This document shows, one piece after another, positions 12,101 through 24,517 of a DNA stretch of 64,000 bases. Both the position numbers and the translations under genes were made by a program. Positions within the stretch are counted from its first letter, which is position 1; every line of letters starts with the position of its first letter. The stretch comes from Ptiloglossa arizonensis (Eukaryota; Arthropoda; Insecta; Hymenoptera; Colletidae). The notes under the pieces were generated by a model. The model saw only the letters and a program-made list of their open reading frames with translations, was not told the DNA's origin and made no database searches. The stretch covers positions 7,924,001 through 7,988,000 of the forward strand of contig NC_135055.1 in assembly GCF_051014685.1 (NCBI RefSeq), in the 5' to 3' direction.

Positions 12101-12232
12101 CCCGACAGTGTAACCTAAGGCGATCTTCCTTCGACGTTGTTCTTCGTCGTTGTTTGCTATCCACAATCCAACGCACTTCATGAAGAAGGCAGTTATCCTG
12201 ATCGAACTGTCCGAAACTTTCTTCGCTTGCAT
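9103..12232 (-). CDS. odorant receptor OR-B (7tm_6), six coding exons
   Basis: Second member of the tandem array and close paralogue of OR-A and OR-C. It is a predicted seven-pass odorant receptor working with Orco. Exons: 12038-12232, 11318-11570, 10608-10711, 10132-10461, 9434-9709 and 9103-9171. Lengths are identical to OR-A, giving 408 residues with no stop or frameshift. It begins MQAKKVSDSS and ends SETTDKF. Exon 1 differs from OR-A at 12 of 65 residues, eight of them in or near the first membrane segment (W44G, S46T, L47M, I48V, I50V, S52V, Y58F, G62S). Exon 3 reads PLSKSPYFE where A and C read WMTPYFE, a change beside the predicted outer loop. Intron 2 is the longest in the array (606 bases) and has no recognisable transposon. 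Promoter block and AATAAA are present. Ligand unknown. Confidence 0.95.
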
Positions 12233-12307
12233 GGTGTGTATCAAATGCCTGCAAGCAAGCCCAATTTCACGGTTATCCTGAATACCAGTTTCCTCATATG
12301 AACTCAA

Positions 12308-13440
12308 ACGGACGGGACATCACTTTCACCGTGATGTCACTTTGATCTATTATTCCCTTTATTGGCCTCCCAGCGAATCTTGCGCTTCTTTTTTACTTAT
12401 AGACAGATTTGCTAATGACACGAGACGTGAAGTGCAAGACCGATTGATGGTCTCGAAAAACAGAGTACTCGATCAATGGCGTAGCTTGCATTATTCAGGC
12501 ATAATGATTGTCACATCACCTGTAAGAACGAACAGGACCCATCATGAGGTGTCAAGTGTTACTTTGTAGACGTTTTGTGTTACCTTCTACAGACTATCTA
12601 CCTGGATGCTACGATCTTCTCAGTCAGTCCGGAATACCAGTTCGGGAATATTCGTATAAAAGAGAAGGAAACTTAAGACATGGCTTCCTGTGCGTTTCCG
12701 AACGTAATTCTCGGTCTCTACTTGGTTTTTGGGAAGCACATCGAGTTTGCTTCGTATGGAGTAAGTAATTCAATTTCAATACGTCGAATGTCTTTTGTGC
12801 TTAAAAAATTGATAGCTGAGGATGTTGAGTATTGGAGAATCTGACGTTTATTTGCGATATGTGTGCTTTCTATCGGGATCTGTTGAAGCAAAACTTGTAC
12901 GACGATTGTTTCCGTTTCCGGTGAACATCGGTTTAGAATAAAATTGTTTAACAATTTCTGTCGTTATTTGTACACGGCCGACTATTTCCACTGAATCCAT
13001 TGCCACGGAAAATGTGTGGGTCAAGGATGAAAATGTTGAATACATTTCTCTTCTCTCGCTCCAGGGTTGTCAAGGACATCAATCTTCTTCAACATACTTC
13101 GGTCCTTTTTCTTCGCGTTTAAGCTCGAAAATTCCCTCTTGTGACGTTTGGTCAAGCATTTATAGATAACTTAAAAGATTAGTTTCAACGTGTATGAGAA
13201 ATGGAGTGTGCGAACCAATTTTACGGAACAAAAACAGGGAAGCTTAGTGATTTGGAAAATATAACAACTTAATCATACTCTCACTCGAATATAAACTTTT
13301 ACAATTAATATTAAGTTGACACAGCTCTGACGGAAATCACTCTCTGAAAAAGATTGTGTATAGCATCTCCATCTTTTGTACAATTTTCTTTTACCTTGCA
13401 TATTTTCCTTAATTCTTCAACTCGAAGGAAATATTTGAAC
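12308..13440. repeat. duplicated receptor 5' flank, copy B
   Basis: Near-identical partner of 6939-8073 in the same orientation relative to its receptor. It contains the promoter block and the open stretch 12544-12768. At about 13440 it ends abruptly after GGAAATATTTGAACAT and continues with sequence that in copy A lies about 415 bases further on, so copy B carries a deletion or copy A an insertion there. Confidence 0.8.
12330..12377 (-). promoter_or_regulatory. conserved promoter block of OR-B
   Basis: Minus-strand block with GGGAGGCCAATAA, GAATAATAG and ATCAAAGTGACATCACG, ending 98 bases upstream of the OR-B ATG. It has two substitutions relative to OR-A. Confidence 0.5.
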
Positions 13441-14123
13441 ATGCACGATCGAAAATGCACGTTCCTGATTGAGCGTATAGTTTGCAAGTTTCTATCAAAG
13501 GTCTAGTGATAAACAGCGACAAACCGAAACATTTTACGTTTCAAACATCGCTTACTGGTGACCACAATGAAGTTTAACGTGATAAATGATCCATGAAATT
13601 TCCTGATACTTTCTGTGAGATTATTTAATAAACTAAGAACTACCCTAAGAATAAGTAACTAGCATCTAAAATGTGTCGATCTGACAAAGTTATAATTCTA
13701 CAGTTTATCAAACCGCTTGTTAAGTTCACGCATTTTCGAATAGACTGTTACGGACGGGACAGAGGAGGTAAAATACATGTTGAATTGTAGTACAATTACA
13801 GATTTCAATAAAAAGTAGTTAGATCAATCCATTGTGTATAATTCAAGCACAATGTCCATCAGATTATCTTTGAGGAGAAAGAATACGTGTTACGATCTAC
13901 TAGGTGCTACGTCCTGGTTATTAAGTACTACTTACAAAGTACGTGCTTGGGTAATGCAAGCAATTAATTTATCTTGATAGTTGACATAGTGTTCAATTAG
14001 AAGTGTATTAACAGGATATCATAGCTTCCTGTGCGTCACTCAACATAGACATTCGAACGTATTGTAAAAGTCTGTACACTTAAATTTACCGAATAATTAA
14101 AATTTGATAGTCGATGAAATTTT
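13441..14123. other. intergenic DNA between OR-C and OR-B, no gene seen
   Basis: 3' flanking DNA of OR-C, similar in its second half to 8750-9020 (for example CAGATTATCTTTGAGGAGAAA against CAGACGATCTGTGAGGAGAAA). No open frame of note and no RNA gene recognised. Confidence 0.55.
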
Positions 14124-14129
14124 TTTATT
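14124..14129 (-). terminator. polyadenylation signal of OR-C
   Basis: AATAAA on the minus strand, 75 bases beyond the TGA stop of OR-C, in a T-rich context on the plus strand. Position conserved with the two sister genes. Confidence 0.7.
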
Positions 14130-14203
14130 TTCGAATAATCATATATGAAATCAAAGAATTGCACTAATTCTGTGTATGCAAGTTCAGTGAGACTCGGTCC
14201 TAA

Positions 14204-16910
14204 TCAAAATTTATCCGTAGTCTCTGAGTGATCTCTCAATAGAGTGAAGTACGATACTGCAGTACTCATGACCTGTAACGAATGAATTTATACCATTGTT
14301 TTAGCTTTCATTTTGAGAAAAAATGTACACATCGAGTCAAAGGCGTTAAATGTAGCGATACTAATGATTGGTATCATAAGTGAATGAACACTTTTGTCTC
14401 TTCGAGCTCGAAAAGGATGTTAAGGGGTATACTATCAGAAATCGTACTTGTATAAAATAGTGTTCCCGTAAGATTGCTTTTTAAACTAAGCAGGCAGCAA
14501 GCAGAACCAATAGAGATTAATTAATAAAGATTACCTTAGTATAAGTTTCCAACGATATTGGAAAGAATCCATTTGCTGTTACGCAGCAAACTTTCCTGGA
14601 TCGTAAAATGACCATCAGCAAATCGTTCCTCAGCATTCTTCCTGCTCGATTCATTGGTATGAGTGTCCACAACGCTGAGTACGCTGCCGTACCAATCTTA
14701 TCACTTTCTTCTAACAAGCCGTTGCAGCTATAGGTGAACATCAATAGCATAAATGAGCTGCCTACAGTGAAGGTAGTAAAGCCACATCGTCTCGAGATGC
14801 TGGAGTCTTCCTATGAGTAAGAATGAGTAAAAATGTTATCGTTCAACTAATTTTACTTTTTATTCTTACCTGACTTTTTTGAAATTCAAATAAACTTATA
14901 ATTAAAGAAGTAACTTCAAATCTCAATAATTAATAATAATTCAGATTTTCAATTGAGAAAGGAACTGACTACACCAATCAATGAATCCATTTTATCTGAA
15001 TGGAAAAGTGATACAGAAAGGGTACAAGGGGACAAAGTTTGATTTGTGTTTTCTATTACACAAAGAACATATTATATTACTTTATACTTGTATCAACATT
15101 TTATCTAACGTAAACGTTGAAAAGATTTTGCACATATTGAATGTTTTGAGTGCTTTTAAACACGTACAGATAATAGTCAATTATTGAAAAAGAGATTCCG
15201 TTACGTTCAGAAAACTTCGAATACGAACCACAAATATTTGAAATCCGGAAAGGCAAATTAACACACTGAAGATTAATACTTGTACCAGTAGCGTCAGCGT
15301 AAATACATTTTCGAGCTTCACACAATAGTCGATGAGTGTCTGATGCTGCCGGATGCAAGCCTTCAATTTTTCGTAAAATTTATTAGCATGGTTCGTTACA
15401 CTTATATTTGCATTTTTGTCCATTTTTTCGTTCGCGTGAGACAATGTCGTCAACCTATATTGAAGTATACGAAACTGACCAGCCACATGGACGCTTATGA
15501 TGCATAGCATGTTGTCGAAACAAAAGTAACCCACGCTAACCTGGTACAATGACAACACCTGTGCAAGTAAAAAGAAAATTTAACATCTTATATTCGCTTT
15601 CATTGGATAGAAATCCAGATTAATTCAATATATCTGTAGAGCGATTTTTTTTTTGAGAAATTAATGCTAATAATGCTTGACGATCAGTTATGGGAAGTGA
15701 GTCGTACCTGTATAACGAACATTATTTCGAAGTAAGGAGTCATCCATATGGGTAGGTCGAGCCACATATTAAATGGAAGTATTCTAGCAGATTCATTTTT
15801 ACCTATATTGGCTAAGGCATATGTATATATATATATATATATTTAATTAACTACTTGATGTTTCTGTATGGGAGTTAATCTCCCACATACGTATTGGATC
15901 GTTTAGTGGGCAGTCAATTTTTCGTTATTGAATTTTTTTGGGATTTCAAAGTCCAGAACATCATAAGTGATTTATTATTGGAGAAAATTCATCCTACAGA
16001 ACTTCAATCGCTAAAATCAACCGGTCGTACTGACCGCGCGACGAAAGAATGCTTACAGATACATTCTTTAGGCGCGCGGAGTATAGAAGACCCGGTGTGT
16101 CTGTGGTGAATTGAAATAAGATGGACGTACACACCGCGGTAGTGTGGTGTTAAAAAGGTCACTAACAAATATATGTATGTAATCTGCAGCGATATATTAT
16201 TTAATATTAATAATCATACAAAGAATGCAATGTTGTTGTAACTCACCAACAACCGGTGTTATGATGTAAGTGATCATAGAACAATGAGCTGCGACAATGA
16301 CAATGCTTGTGAATAGAATACAAGTCTTTCTGGATTGGGCCACAATCTCTTGCTCCTGATAATCATAATTATTGTTCCAGAAATTATCTCGCATATACAG
16401 AATCAAATCGAAGAATTCCATTTTGTGTGCTAGTGTGATGAACAGTTTAAAATTTACCAGTATAATACTGAGATTGTTACAGCAAACGTACAGAAAATCC
16501 TGAAAAAGCAATCAAACAGTTTGTTTATATTCTGTTATACTTATTTGTTTGTTATATTGATAACACTATCGAATCATAATGGAACAGATTAATCCAGGAG
16601 TGATATTTCCTTCTGCCTACAATACATACGTCTTTCGAAACCTGTGTTTCTTTTGCGATTCATAATATAATACTTCTTCAATAGTGTAGCTACAGTGTAT
16701 AACAGTTGTACTCACGTTAAAGTCATCTCTTGTGTAATACATTTCTCTGATCCCGATAAAAATGGCAATCGATATTGAGCAGATAGTGTAACCTAAGGCA
16801 ATCTTCCTTCGACGTTGCTCTTCGTCGTTGTTTGCTATCCACAAGCCAACGCACTTCATGAAGAAGGCAGTTGTGTCGATCGAACTGTCTGTAACTTTCT
16901 TCGTTTGCAT
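14204..16910 (-). CDS. odorant receptor OR-C (7tm_6), six coding exons
   Basis: Third tandem odorant receptor, predicted seven-pass channel subunit acting with Orco. Exons: 16716-16910, 16247-16499, 15708-15811, 15229-15558, 14535-14810 and 14204-14272. Exon lengths are the same as in OR-A and OR-B and the protein is 408 residues, open throughout. It begins MQTKKVTDSS and ends SETTDKF. The first membrane segment is the most changed part (ICSISIAIFIGIREMYYTRD against VWLSLISIVSESRDLYYSWG in OR-A), while exons 2 to 6 remain close to the others. The last intron ends at CAG before GTCATGAGT, so residue 387 is V instead of I. In the leader, the position where A and B read TTGAGT has TAGAAT, which confirms that translation cannot begin upstream of the shared ATG. 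Intron 2 carries a short TA run. Ligand unknown. Confidence 0.95.
15823..15842. repeat. (TA)n microsatellite in OR-C intron 2
   Basis: About ten TA dinucleotides just upstream (in gene sense) of the exon 3 acceptor of OR-C. Absent from the other two genes at the same point. Confidence 0.8.
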
Positions 16911-17007
16911 GCTGCGTATCAAGTCGCTGCAAGCAAGACTGATTTCTTGGTTATCCCTGGCACCTATTTCCGCATATGAATTCTAACGGTGGGGGCATCA
17001 ATTCCTT

Positions 17008-17055
17008 CGTGATGTCACTTTGATCTGGTATTCCCCTTATTGGTCTCCCTGCGAA
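17008..17055 (-). promoter_or_regulatory. conserved promoter block of OR-C
   Basis: Minus-strand block with GGGAGACCAATAA, GAATACCAG and ATCAAAGTGACATCACG, ending 98 bases before the OR-C ATG. It holds its spacing even though the leader between it and the ATG has diverged from A and B. Confidence 0.5.
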
Positions 17056-17820
17056 TTTTCTGCTGTTTTTTTTTATTGACAGACCGCTTCACCGAAGACA
17101 CGAGACATGAATTGCAAAACCGATTGATGATCTCGCATAGGCTTCGAAAAAATGTGTACTCGGTAAATGGTGTTACTATGCATTATTCAGGCATAACGAC
17201 TGTCATGTCACCTGTACGAACGGACAGCACTCATCATGAGGTGTCAAGTGGTACTTTGTGGGCATTATGTGTTGCTTTGTACAAAGTATCTAGCTGGGTG
17301 CTACGAACATTTCAGTTCGTCTGGAAGTCCAGCTCTGGAATATTCGAGTAGAGGGGAAGAAAACTTAAAACGTGGCTCTTCGTACGTCTCTGAACGTAGT
17401 TCTCGGTCTTCACTTGGTTTTTGGAAAGCGTACCGAGTTTGCTTCGTATGGAGTAAGTAATTCAATTTCGATACGTCGTATGTCCTTTGTGCTTAAAAAA
17501 TTGGTAGCTTAGAATGTTAAATATTGCAAGATCTAATTTTTGTTTGCGATATATATGCATTCCATTGGGTTCTGATGAAGCAAAACTTATACGATGGTTG
17601 TTTCTATTTCTGGTGAATCGATTTAAAATCAATTTTTTCTTCTCGTTTGATGAAGCAAAACTTATACGATGGTTGTTTCTATTTCTGGTGAATCAATTTT
17701 TCTTCTCGTTTAAACTCGAAAATTCTCTTTTGTGACGTTTGGTCGAACGTTTATAGATAACGTAAAAGATTATTCCCAATGTGTATGAGAAACAGAGTGT
17801 GCGAACCAATTTTACGAGTA
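17056..17820. repeat. duplicated receptor 5' flank, copy C (diverged)
   Basis: Same order of blocks as copies A and B (CATTATTCAGGCATAA, then the open stretch 17236-17460 ending GTATGGAGTAAGTAA, then the GTGACGTTTGGTC segment). Its divergence is much greater than between A and B. The open stretch keeps its length (74 codons) but changes are spread over all codon positions, so I do not call it a gene. Confidence 0.7.
17574..17723 (+). repeat. 75-bp tandem duplication
   Basis: GATGAAGCAAAACTTATACG occurs at 17574 and again at 17649, each followed by ATGGTTGTTTCTATTTCTGG and TTCTTCTCGTTT. The first sister copies (7510-7570, 12880-12940) hold a single related segment, so the doubling is private to copy C. 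Confidence 0.85.
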
Positions 17821-20800
17821 ATTAATTCAACGTGGAATAGTTGATATTATCGTCGACGAATGAGTTCCCATCGTGTTTGCTTTGCGACTGAAACCGCCTA
17901 TGACGAAATTGACGACCATGTTTTTGTCTCAGTAGACGGTATAATAGAGTCTCAGTCTCGTTGAGTGATTATTAGATAGTGGGAAGAAGTTCCGCTCTCG
18001 TTGAATGACTCTTGGGGGAGAAAATCTCGCGCGATGTTTTGCCTCGGTTTCTTCGGTAATTTATTGCTCGTGGTTGGTACCGTTTTTTTTTATAAAATAT
18101 CTTCGTCAAATTGAAGACTATCCTGGGAAGTATACTTCGTATACAATGCACCAAAACTCGCTGCACAACATCGTAGAAATTCAAAGAATTTTTAATCAAA
18201 TTAATCTACCTCTAATTAATCTAATCTACCTCAATACGAACATCCGGAGATGTTCAAGTTGGTAAACCGATGTTAATTTAGTTAAAAAATTTTTAGCATT
18301 ATCAGAGCGTATCTCTTCAATTATTTCGTCGCATAAGTATGTTAGATGTACAGTGATGCGGTCTAAATAATCTATATTAATTGTGCAAATTTCCGATGGG
18401 GATCAAAATCATGAGATTGGACGAGAATGCACTTCGATGTATTATTTAAATATTTTATTCCACAGTATTGCGGAGGCAGTTCCAAAAGTCGATGGATTAT
18501 AAGCTTCTCGATTAAAAATTAATATTTCAACGTACGAGTCGCACGTATTTTATTTGCAACGATCGATAATCAATGCCAAAGCCTGATCGACTCGTTTGCA
18601 ATATAATTGTATTCCGATCGAATGATTTTCCTCGTCTGTAAATCAAGTTCCAGCAAACTAAATTTCTCATCCCCGTGCAAATTTTTACAAATAACCAAAC
18701 ATTAGTCCGCCAACTTTTTCAGTTAAAAAATAATTTCGATACAATTTTTAACGAAAAGTGGACTGTAGAAAGAAATGGGATCGAATAACATATTGACAAT
18801 TGTACGAAAGAGGCAAGGTACACTCTAAGTTCTATTATTAATCTACCTGAAAATGAACATCCAGAGATGTTCGAGTCCAGTGACTAAACGCGGTTCGTTG
18901 CATTCGCGATAAAATTACATTAAACGTCTCCACCGGTTTGTTTACGTTCGCATTAAGCTCTTCCCTCGTTAAAGCGATCGCTCTATCAATCTGCAGTATC
19001 ATGGTGGCCAAGAAATGTCCAGAGGTTAACGAGACTTGTCTATGAGTTGCAGAAAAAAACTCTCAACTTCCCTCGTTACAACAGCTTCTTGACAGTGACA
19101 TTGGATCGAGAGATATTCGAATAGTCCAAAATAAACGTTCTGGCGAAAGCAAGCTTCCAAAGTAACTCTATTCTAGTTAATAATTATATTCGTCAGATCT
19201 CTGCAAAAGATATACTCCTTTCCTTGCTCTACAAACAAATTCTGCCTACTTCGAAATGACAGAGCTTAATATATTTTACCTTTAACAGTATTGGGTACAG
19301 AATGTGGCGAAGAATATGTAAACAGGATTCGGTAATTTTTACAGAGAAGTTTCATCTCATAAACGATAGCACATCGAGATTCTCAAAATGTGAACAATGA
19401 AGTCGATAGGAGATATACTATATTCAATCGCGACGTTTTCCAAGATGTTCCAATATATGTGTATACAAAAAGAGTCTGGAATCGTTGAGTTGACTACTTG
19501 ATAACACGGCTGACTAGATCCGTGGAATGTCATCTACAGAGTAGTCACGTAATTGCCAACATAGAAACTTCAACGTGTATACTCTTCAAATGGTCTTTCT
19601 CGTTCGAGAAAGCCTCTCGTTCGAAGCTGGTGACCTTCTCCTCGCACGAGAAGAGTCACCAGACCCCCAGTGGCATTCTTCTCGTGCGCGTATTATACAT
19701 AGATTCAAGTTCACTCGCGTCCCGAGGCTACCGGAGGGCGAGTGTTTTTCTCACGGTTTGAAAAAGACGAGGTGAAACGATCGAGGGATACCCAAACGAT
19801 TCTCCCAGATTGCGTGAAAACGGTCCCCTTGATCGTCGCTACCATTCGTGTTCGAAAAAAAAGAAAACCGCATCGATCCAACGTGTTCGTGTTTTTCAGG
19901 GTGCGTCTGGGGTAATAGGTGTTCACGATAGCCGCTCAGCTTACTCTTCCATTTGCTTTGAAATGGAAATTGGCAGCAATCTCGAGATCCTGGACTAACG
20001 ACACGGTAAATCGAATTACTCGCGTTCAAAGTCGATCATCGGACCACCACGCTGCAAACGGGCTGATTTCATCGTTCGCGTCCGCTTAGCTGCACGCTGC
20101 CATTTTCATCGGCTCGTTAATGGGTCCGCGAGGCTTCTCAAATATTTACCGGACTGGTCAGCTTCGACAAGGCCATTCGGAGAATGATCGTCGCTTTTAC
20201 GTGCTCCCGTATTCACCTCGATTGAACGACGCAATTTTAGGAGTTCTGCGTCGGCCTCGATTAGAGGTTTGTCAACGATTATCGTACGATGTTTGGAGAG
20301 AAACAATACTGCATTGTTAATTGTCGTTGACTAGAGGTAGGTGTTTTAAGAATCGAGCGTTGTTTTCTGCGTGTGACTCGGTCGTAAACGTGTGTAAACA
20401 TGATCGTTATAGTTCAAGTATCGTGAAATCAATTGTTTGCACCATGGTGACTGATCAAATGCAGCCTGCTGCTGTGATCGTCGGTACAAAGTTTACATAA
20501 TTATTTCTTTTTACAGAGGTGCCTCCTTAACTGTCGTAGGCTCGAGGTTTAGCCTTTATGCGTCATTTTGTATACTCAAGCATACAAATTTAATCGTACG
20601 TGTACAAACAACAGGGTACCTTCTTAATACAGTGACGTATCTTTAACTGCCATATACTTGGAATTCTGCTTACTCGTGTATGTACAACTTTTGTGATAGA
20701 TTTTTGTGAAATCGAAATATAATGCAGCTTTATTTTCATACGAAATTAAGAGGATTATTCTGCTGGTTTTATTTAAGGAAAACCGGTTACGTAAACGAAT

Positions 20801-23156
20801 TTTTATCTTCGAAACTATCGACCGAAGTGAGTTCGTCTCCTTTCTTGTTTTTATCGAGAAGAGTTGTCCTATCGAACTGAATCTTCTTTCGCCATGAAAA
20901 GGTTACGTTAAACAACAAACAAATTCTTATTTGCAAATTCTTGATTGAAATGCTAATATCTTGAAATTTGTTTAAAACGAGGGAATTTCTCGCAACTTTC
21001 TCCGCGGAATGTTACTTCTAGGGTGGGTGTTCTTTAATTAAATTTCAAAAACCGAGAAGATGAAATTGGTTGATATACCAGGGATTTAATCGAGTTGCTC
21101 TTGCACGAGTGGCGCACCGTTTGTCGTGATTTATTCCCGTGGCACGTTTTGAGAATCGTTCTAAAAGTCCCAGACAATGTAGCAACAAAACTACATCCTT
21201 ATTAATCAAAGTCACCTCCACGGTCGGTTACGCTTATCTTCTGGATTTACCGAGAGTCTTGCTCAAATCGAAAACTTAGTTCTGTGAGATTATCTATATA
21301 CTCCACAATGGATTTAAATAAGATTCTTGCCTCGATTGGAAACCTAAATACGATAAATTTTTATCTTATGCCATTTTGAACGTTTTTGTATAAAAGTAAT
21401 AAAAGGAATAAAATGATCTGTCAATCCAACGTTTTACAATTCTATAAAATTCCTGTGACGAATAAAAAGATTACTTTACAAAATTATTTCTAGTTTATCT
21501 CAAATGATATTTCACCATAAGTCGAATTGTAAATCGAGGTGTGGTCCCTTGGTTGAAGTATTAGCAGCACCTGTGAGCTCTTCTCGAAACGTTTCTTTGC
21601 TATAGCCACTTCCGGGTTACAGATTGTTTCAATAAAGTGCACTTTCGCGAAACTTTGCTTTCATTAATCAAGAGCGTTTTTGCAGCTTCATTGCTGGCCG
21701 CCAAATAGTCTTCTGTGTGCCTCGTACTCTGGTTAGATTTAAGGGTTGCCGGTAAATCACGAAAACCGGAAATCTGTCCGTTGTAAATTTCACACGATGC
21801 GCGTAGTGGGACATATTTCCCAAAAGTGTGATAAAAATTCAAAACAACCAATTTATCAACATTCAGAATACGAAGATAATTAATTACCAAGAATTACACG
21901 GTGTCCAAATTATGAGAATCTTTACGAGAAGCAATTCTTCGGTCGATTGATTAATCCCTAACATTAACGAAACTTGACATATTTATAGAAAAGCTAAAAA
22001 TATTCAAAGAATAGTTTTCTTCGTCGTCAATGTTCGATCAAAGTTAGGAGTGAAATATCTATTTGGTTCGATATTGTAGGAAAAATTGAAAAAATTGTTC
22101 ACGTAGTTGAAACTGTGTTTAAAAATTGTACAATCGATACTGTTTGTTTAAATTGAATAGTTTTCGAAATACCGGTCCGAATTTGTGTTTCACATCCACC
22201 TTTAATCGATGACAAATATACTTGTACAGGTATTCTTGAGTATTCTATAAAACTGTTAAATATTATAGTCACACCCCTTGTGAAATTGTAAGACAACTTC
22301 AAGAAAAGATAAAGTTAACCAATAATGTATGTTATTACACAAAATCATTTTTACTCCAATTTACAAACGATGGATTGACACTGATATTGTACCGGGCACT
22401 CCCTATTATTAAATAACCAGACATTGGAGGGTTAAATTTTTGCAACACTTGAACTCCCCTGTTTCAAGATTGAACGTGCAAGGGAATCAACTACGGTCTC
22501 TTAATCTTGTTCTCGCGGTCCTTAAGACTCAAGGCAAAGCTCGAGTGACTTATCTTTATCCACCTTCTGATAACCTGTCCGATAAGCTTTCGTTTCTCAG
22601 CGAGGAGAAGTGGATGGCACGAAACAACGTCGACCAATAGAATTTATTCAACCAGTGAACAGAGTCGATACAATATTCTTTACCGATGACTTGACAAGAT
22701 CCTTGGCAACAGAAATCGAGAGGAAAACGAGTTAGGCAGAAATATGTGTACGTGTCGAAGAGCTGCTGATAAAATCGACACTTTTAAACATCTGAACTAG
22801 ATAACCACTTCGATAAATATTAGGAAAATACAATACTCGAAGAATACATTGTCCAGATGATTCAAATTTGTGAATCGAAATAGTTGGGAAGGCTGTCGAG
22901 GAAATGGAAGAAAAAACTTTTAGGGTCGATAGGTCTGGCTGAAGAAATAAGAGGACAATTAACGATCGAGAGTTCACAATTTTGAAAACGTTTGATATTT
23001 TATGGAATTATTAAACACAGTACCGTACTCTAAAATATCCCCACTGTATCTAACTCGCTTCTCTGAGCGTAGACGAGAATAACGCAGCTAAATTATTGGA
23101 ATATCTAACGAAAGTACATTTTGAAAATCTTGGTACGAGCGATAAAGACATACGCG
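17821..23156. other. 5.3 kb without a recognised gene
   Basis: Mixed AT-rich DNA with many TCGA/CGA motifs and a GC-richer patch at about 19600-20330. Open frames up to 96 codons occur on both strands but overlap each other, lack domains and show no splice structure. Probably intergenic or a long intron. Confidence 0.5.
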
Positions 23157-23600
23157 TTGAAGATTCTCTCCAAATTTGATGTCAATCGATCGATTGAAAC
23201 TCGAGATATCAGGACCACCATTTGGAATGAAATGATTTCGAGAAAACCGTGTTTAAAGTGTTTCACACCGAACATATGTATTTACGAGGACCATACATCG
23301 ATACATTTCCATGAAATGTCCTTTTTCTAGTACCAGGCACGTGAACATTTCTTCCTCTGCCTTCTTCGTTATGGAACATTGATATAAAACTAATGCAAGA
23401 CCGATACAACACTAATTTAACACTGCTAGATAAATTTCACACACTAGATCTCACCACTCGGAACTCTGCTTTGCTCGACGGTCGAAACTAAACTAAACAC
23501 GACGAATGCCCCGATACATACCTGAGGTAGACTAACAGGCCTGAAAGGTGTCCCTTTTCAATGTCGAAATCCTCTGATAATGAAAACCGCGGCGAACTTG
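23157..23600 (+). repeat. dispersed repeat, copy 1
   Basis: Pairs with 35668-36120 in direct orientation. Shared landmarks in order are CGTGTTTAAAG, TTTCACACCGAAC, TTCCATGAAATGTCC, CACGTGAACATTTCTTCCTC, GCTTTGCTCGACGGTCGAAA, CTAAACTAAACACGACGAAT and AATCCTCTGATAATG. Similarity is roughly 80% with indels. Neither copy holds a recognisable protein. Its identity (old transposon or non-coding repeat) is unknown. Confidence 0.75.
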
Positions 23601-24028
23601 TGGAAATAAATATATTCGCGTGACATTGCGGCACCGTGTAACGATACGTTTGTAACTTCGTTAATTTTGCGAAGCCAGCAATACTTTCGGCCGAAAATTT
23701 TCGAAAGTAGACCGTTTCGAAGGTTAACCAACCTTCTGGAACCTTGAGAAAACAAAAATTGAAAAAAATTCGGATTTTCAAAGTTCTAAACTAGAATACT
23801 CTTCATTCTGAATATTCGTTTACAGTGTTACAATATCGGCAATAACTTCAAAATAATATAGTAGAAAATGTAGTCTGATACTAGAGTGAGTCTCGCAGTA
23901 TACTACAGCGAGTCTCGCTCGCTGTTGCTCCGTCTCTCTCGCATTCAACGCATCTTATTCGTTTTTTGCGTTACGCAGCTATTTGCGTTTATCGTTTGAC
24001 TAGGTTTCATAATTCTGACTTCTAACGT

Positions 24029-24517
24029 ACTAGGTGGTTCAATAAGTTTTGTTGTTCAATAAAGCTTATTGAACAGTATAGTACTAGGTTGCTCAATAAG
24101 TTTTGTCGTTCGATTAAACTTATTGAACAGTACTACAATGAACAGTACACTCGATAAACCTTATTGAACGGTACTACATTGAACAGTGCGTTCGATAAAC
24201 TTATACTGTTCAATATAGTGTTCAATGTAGTACTGTTCAATAAGTTTTGTCGTTCGATAAAATTTATTGAACAGTACTACATTGAACTGTACTTTCGATA
24301 AAACTTATTGAACGGTACTACATTGAACAGTACGTTCGATAAACTTATACTGTTCAATATATAGTAGTATTCAATGTAGTACTGTTCAATAAGTTTTGTC
24401 TTTCGGTAAAATTGATTGAACAGTACTACATTGAATAGTATGCTCGATAGAACTTATACTGTTCAATGTAGTGTTCAATGTAGTACTGTTCAATAAGTTT
24501 TATCGAACAACCTATTA
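24029..24517. mobile_element. mariner-like miniature element with nested palindromes
   Basis: Begins TACTAGGTGGTTCAATAAG and ends with the inverse of TAATAGGTTGTTCGATAAA, flanked by TA-type ends as in mariner elements. Inside, GTTCAATAAGTTTTGTCGTTC, its reverse complement and the string AGTACTACATTGAACAGTA recur many times in both orientations, so almost the whole 489 bases can fold back. No transposase frame. A related element lies at 35220-35430, and a solo fragment at about 34903-34960. Family placement rests on the terminal sequence only. Confidence 0.7.
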
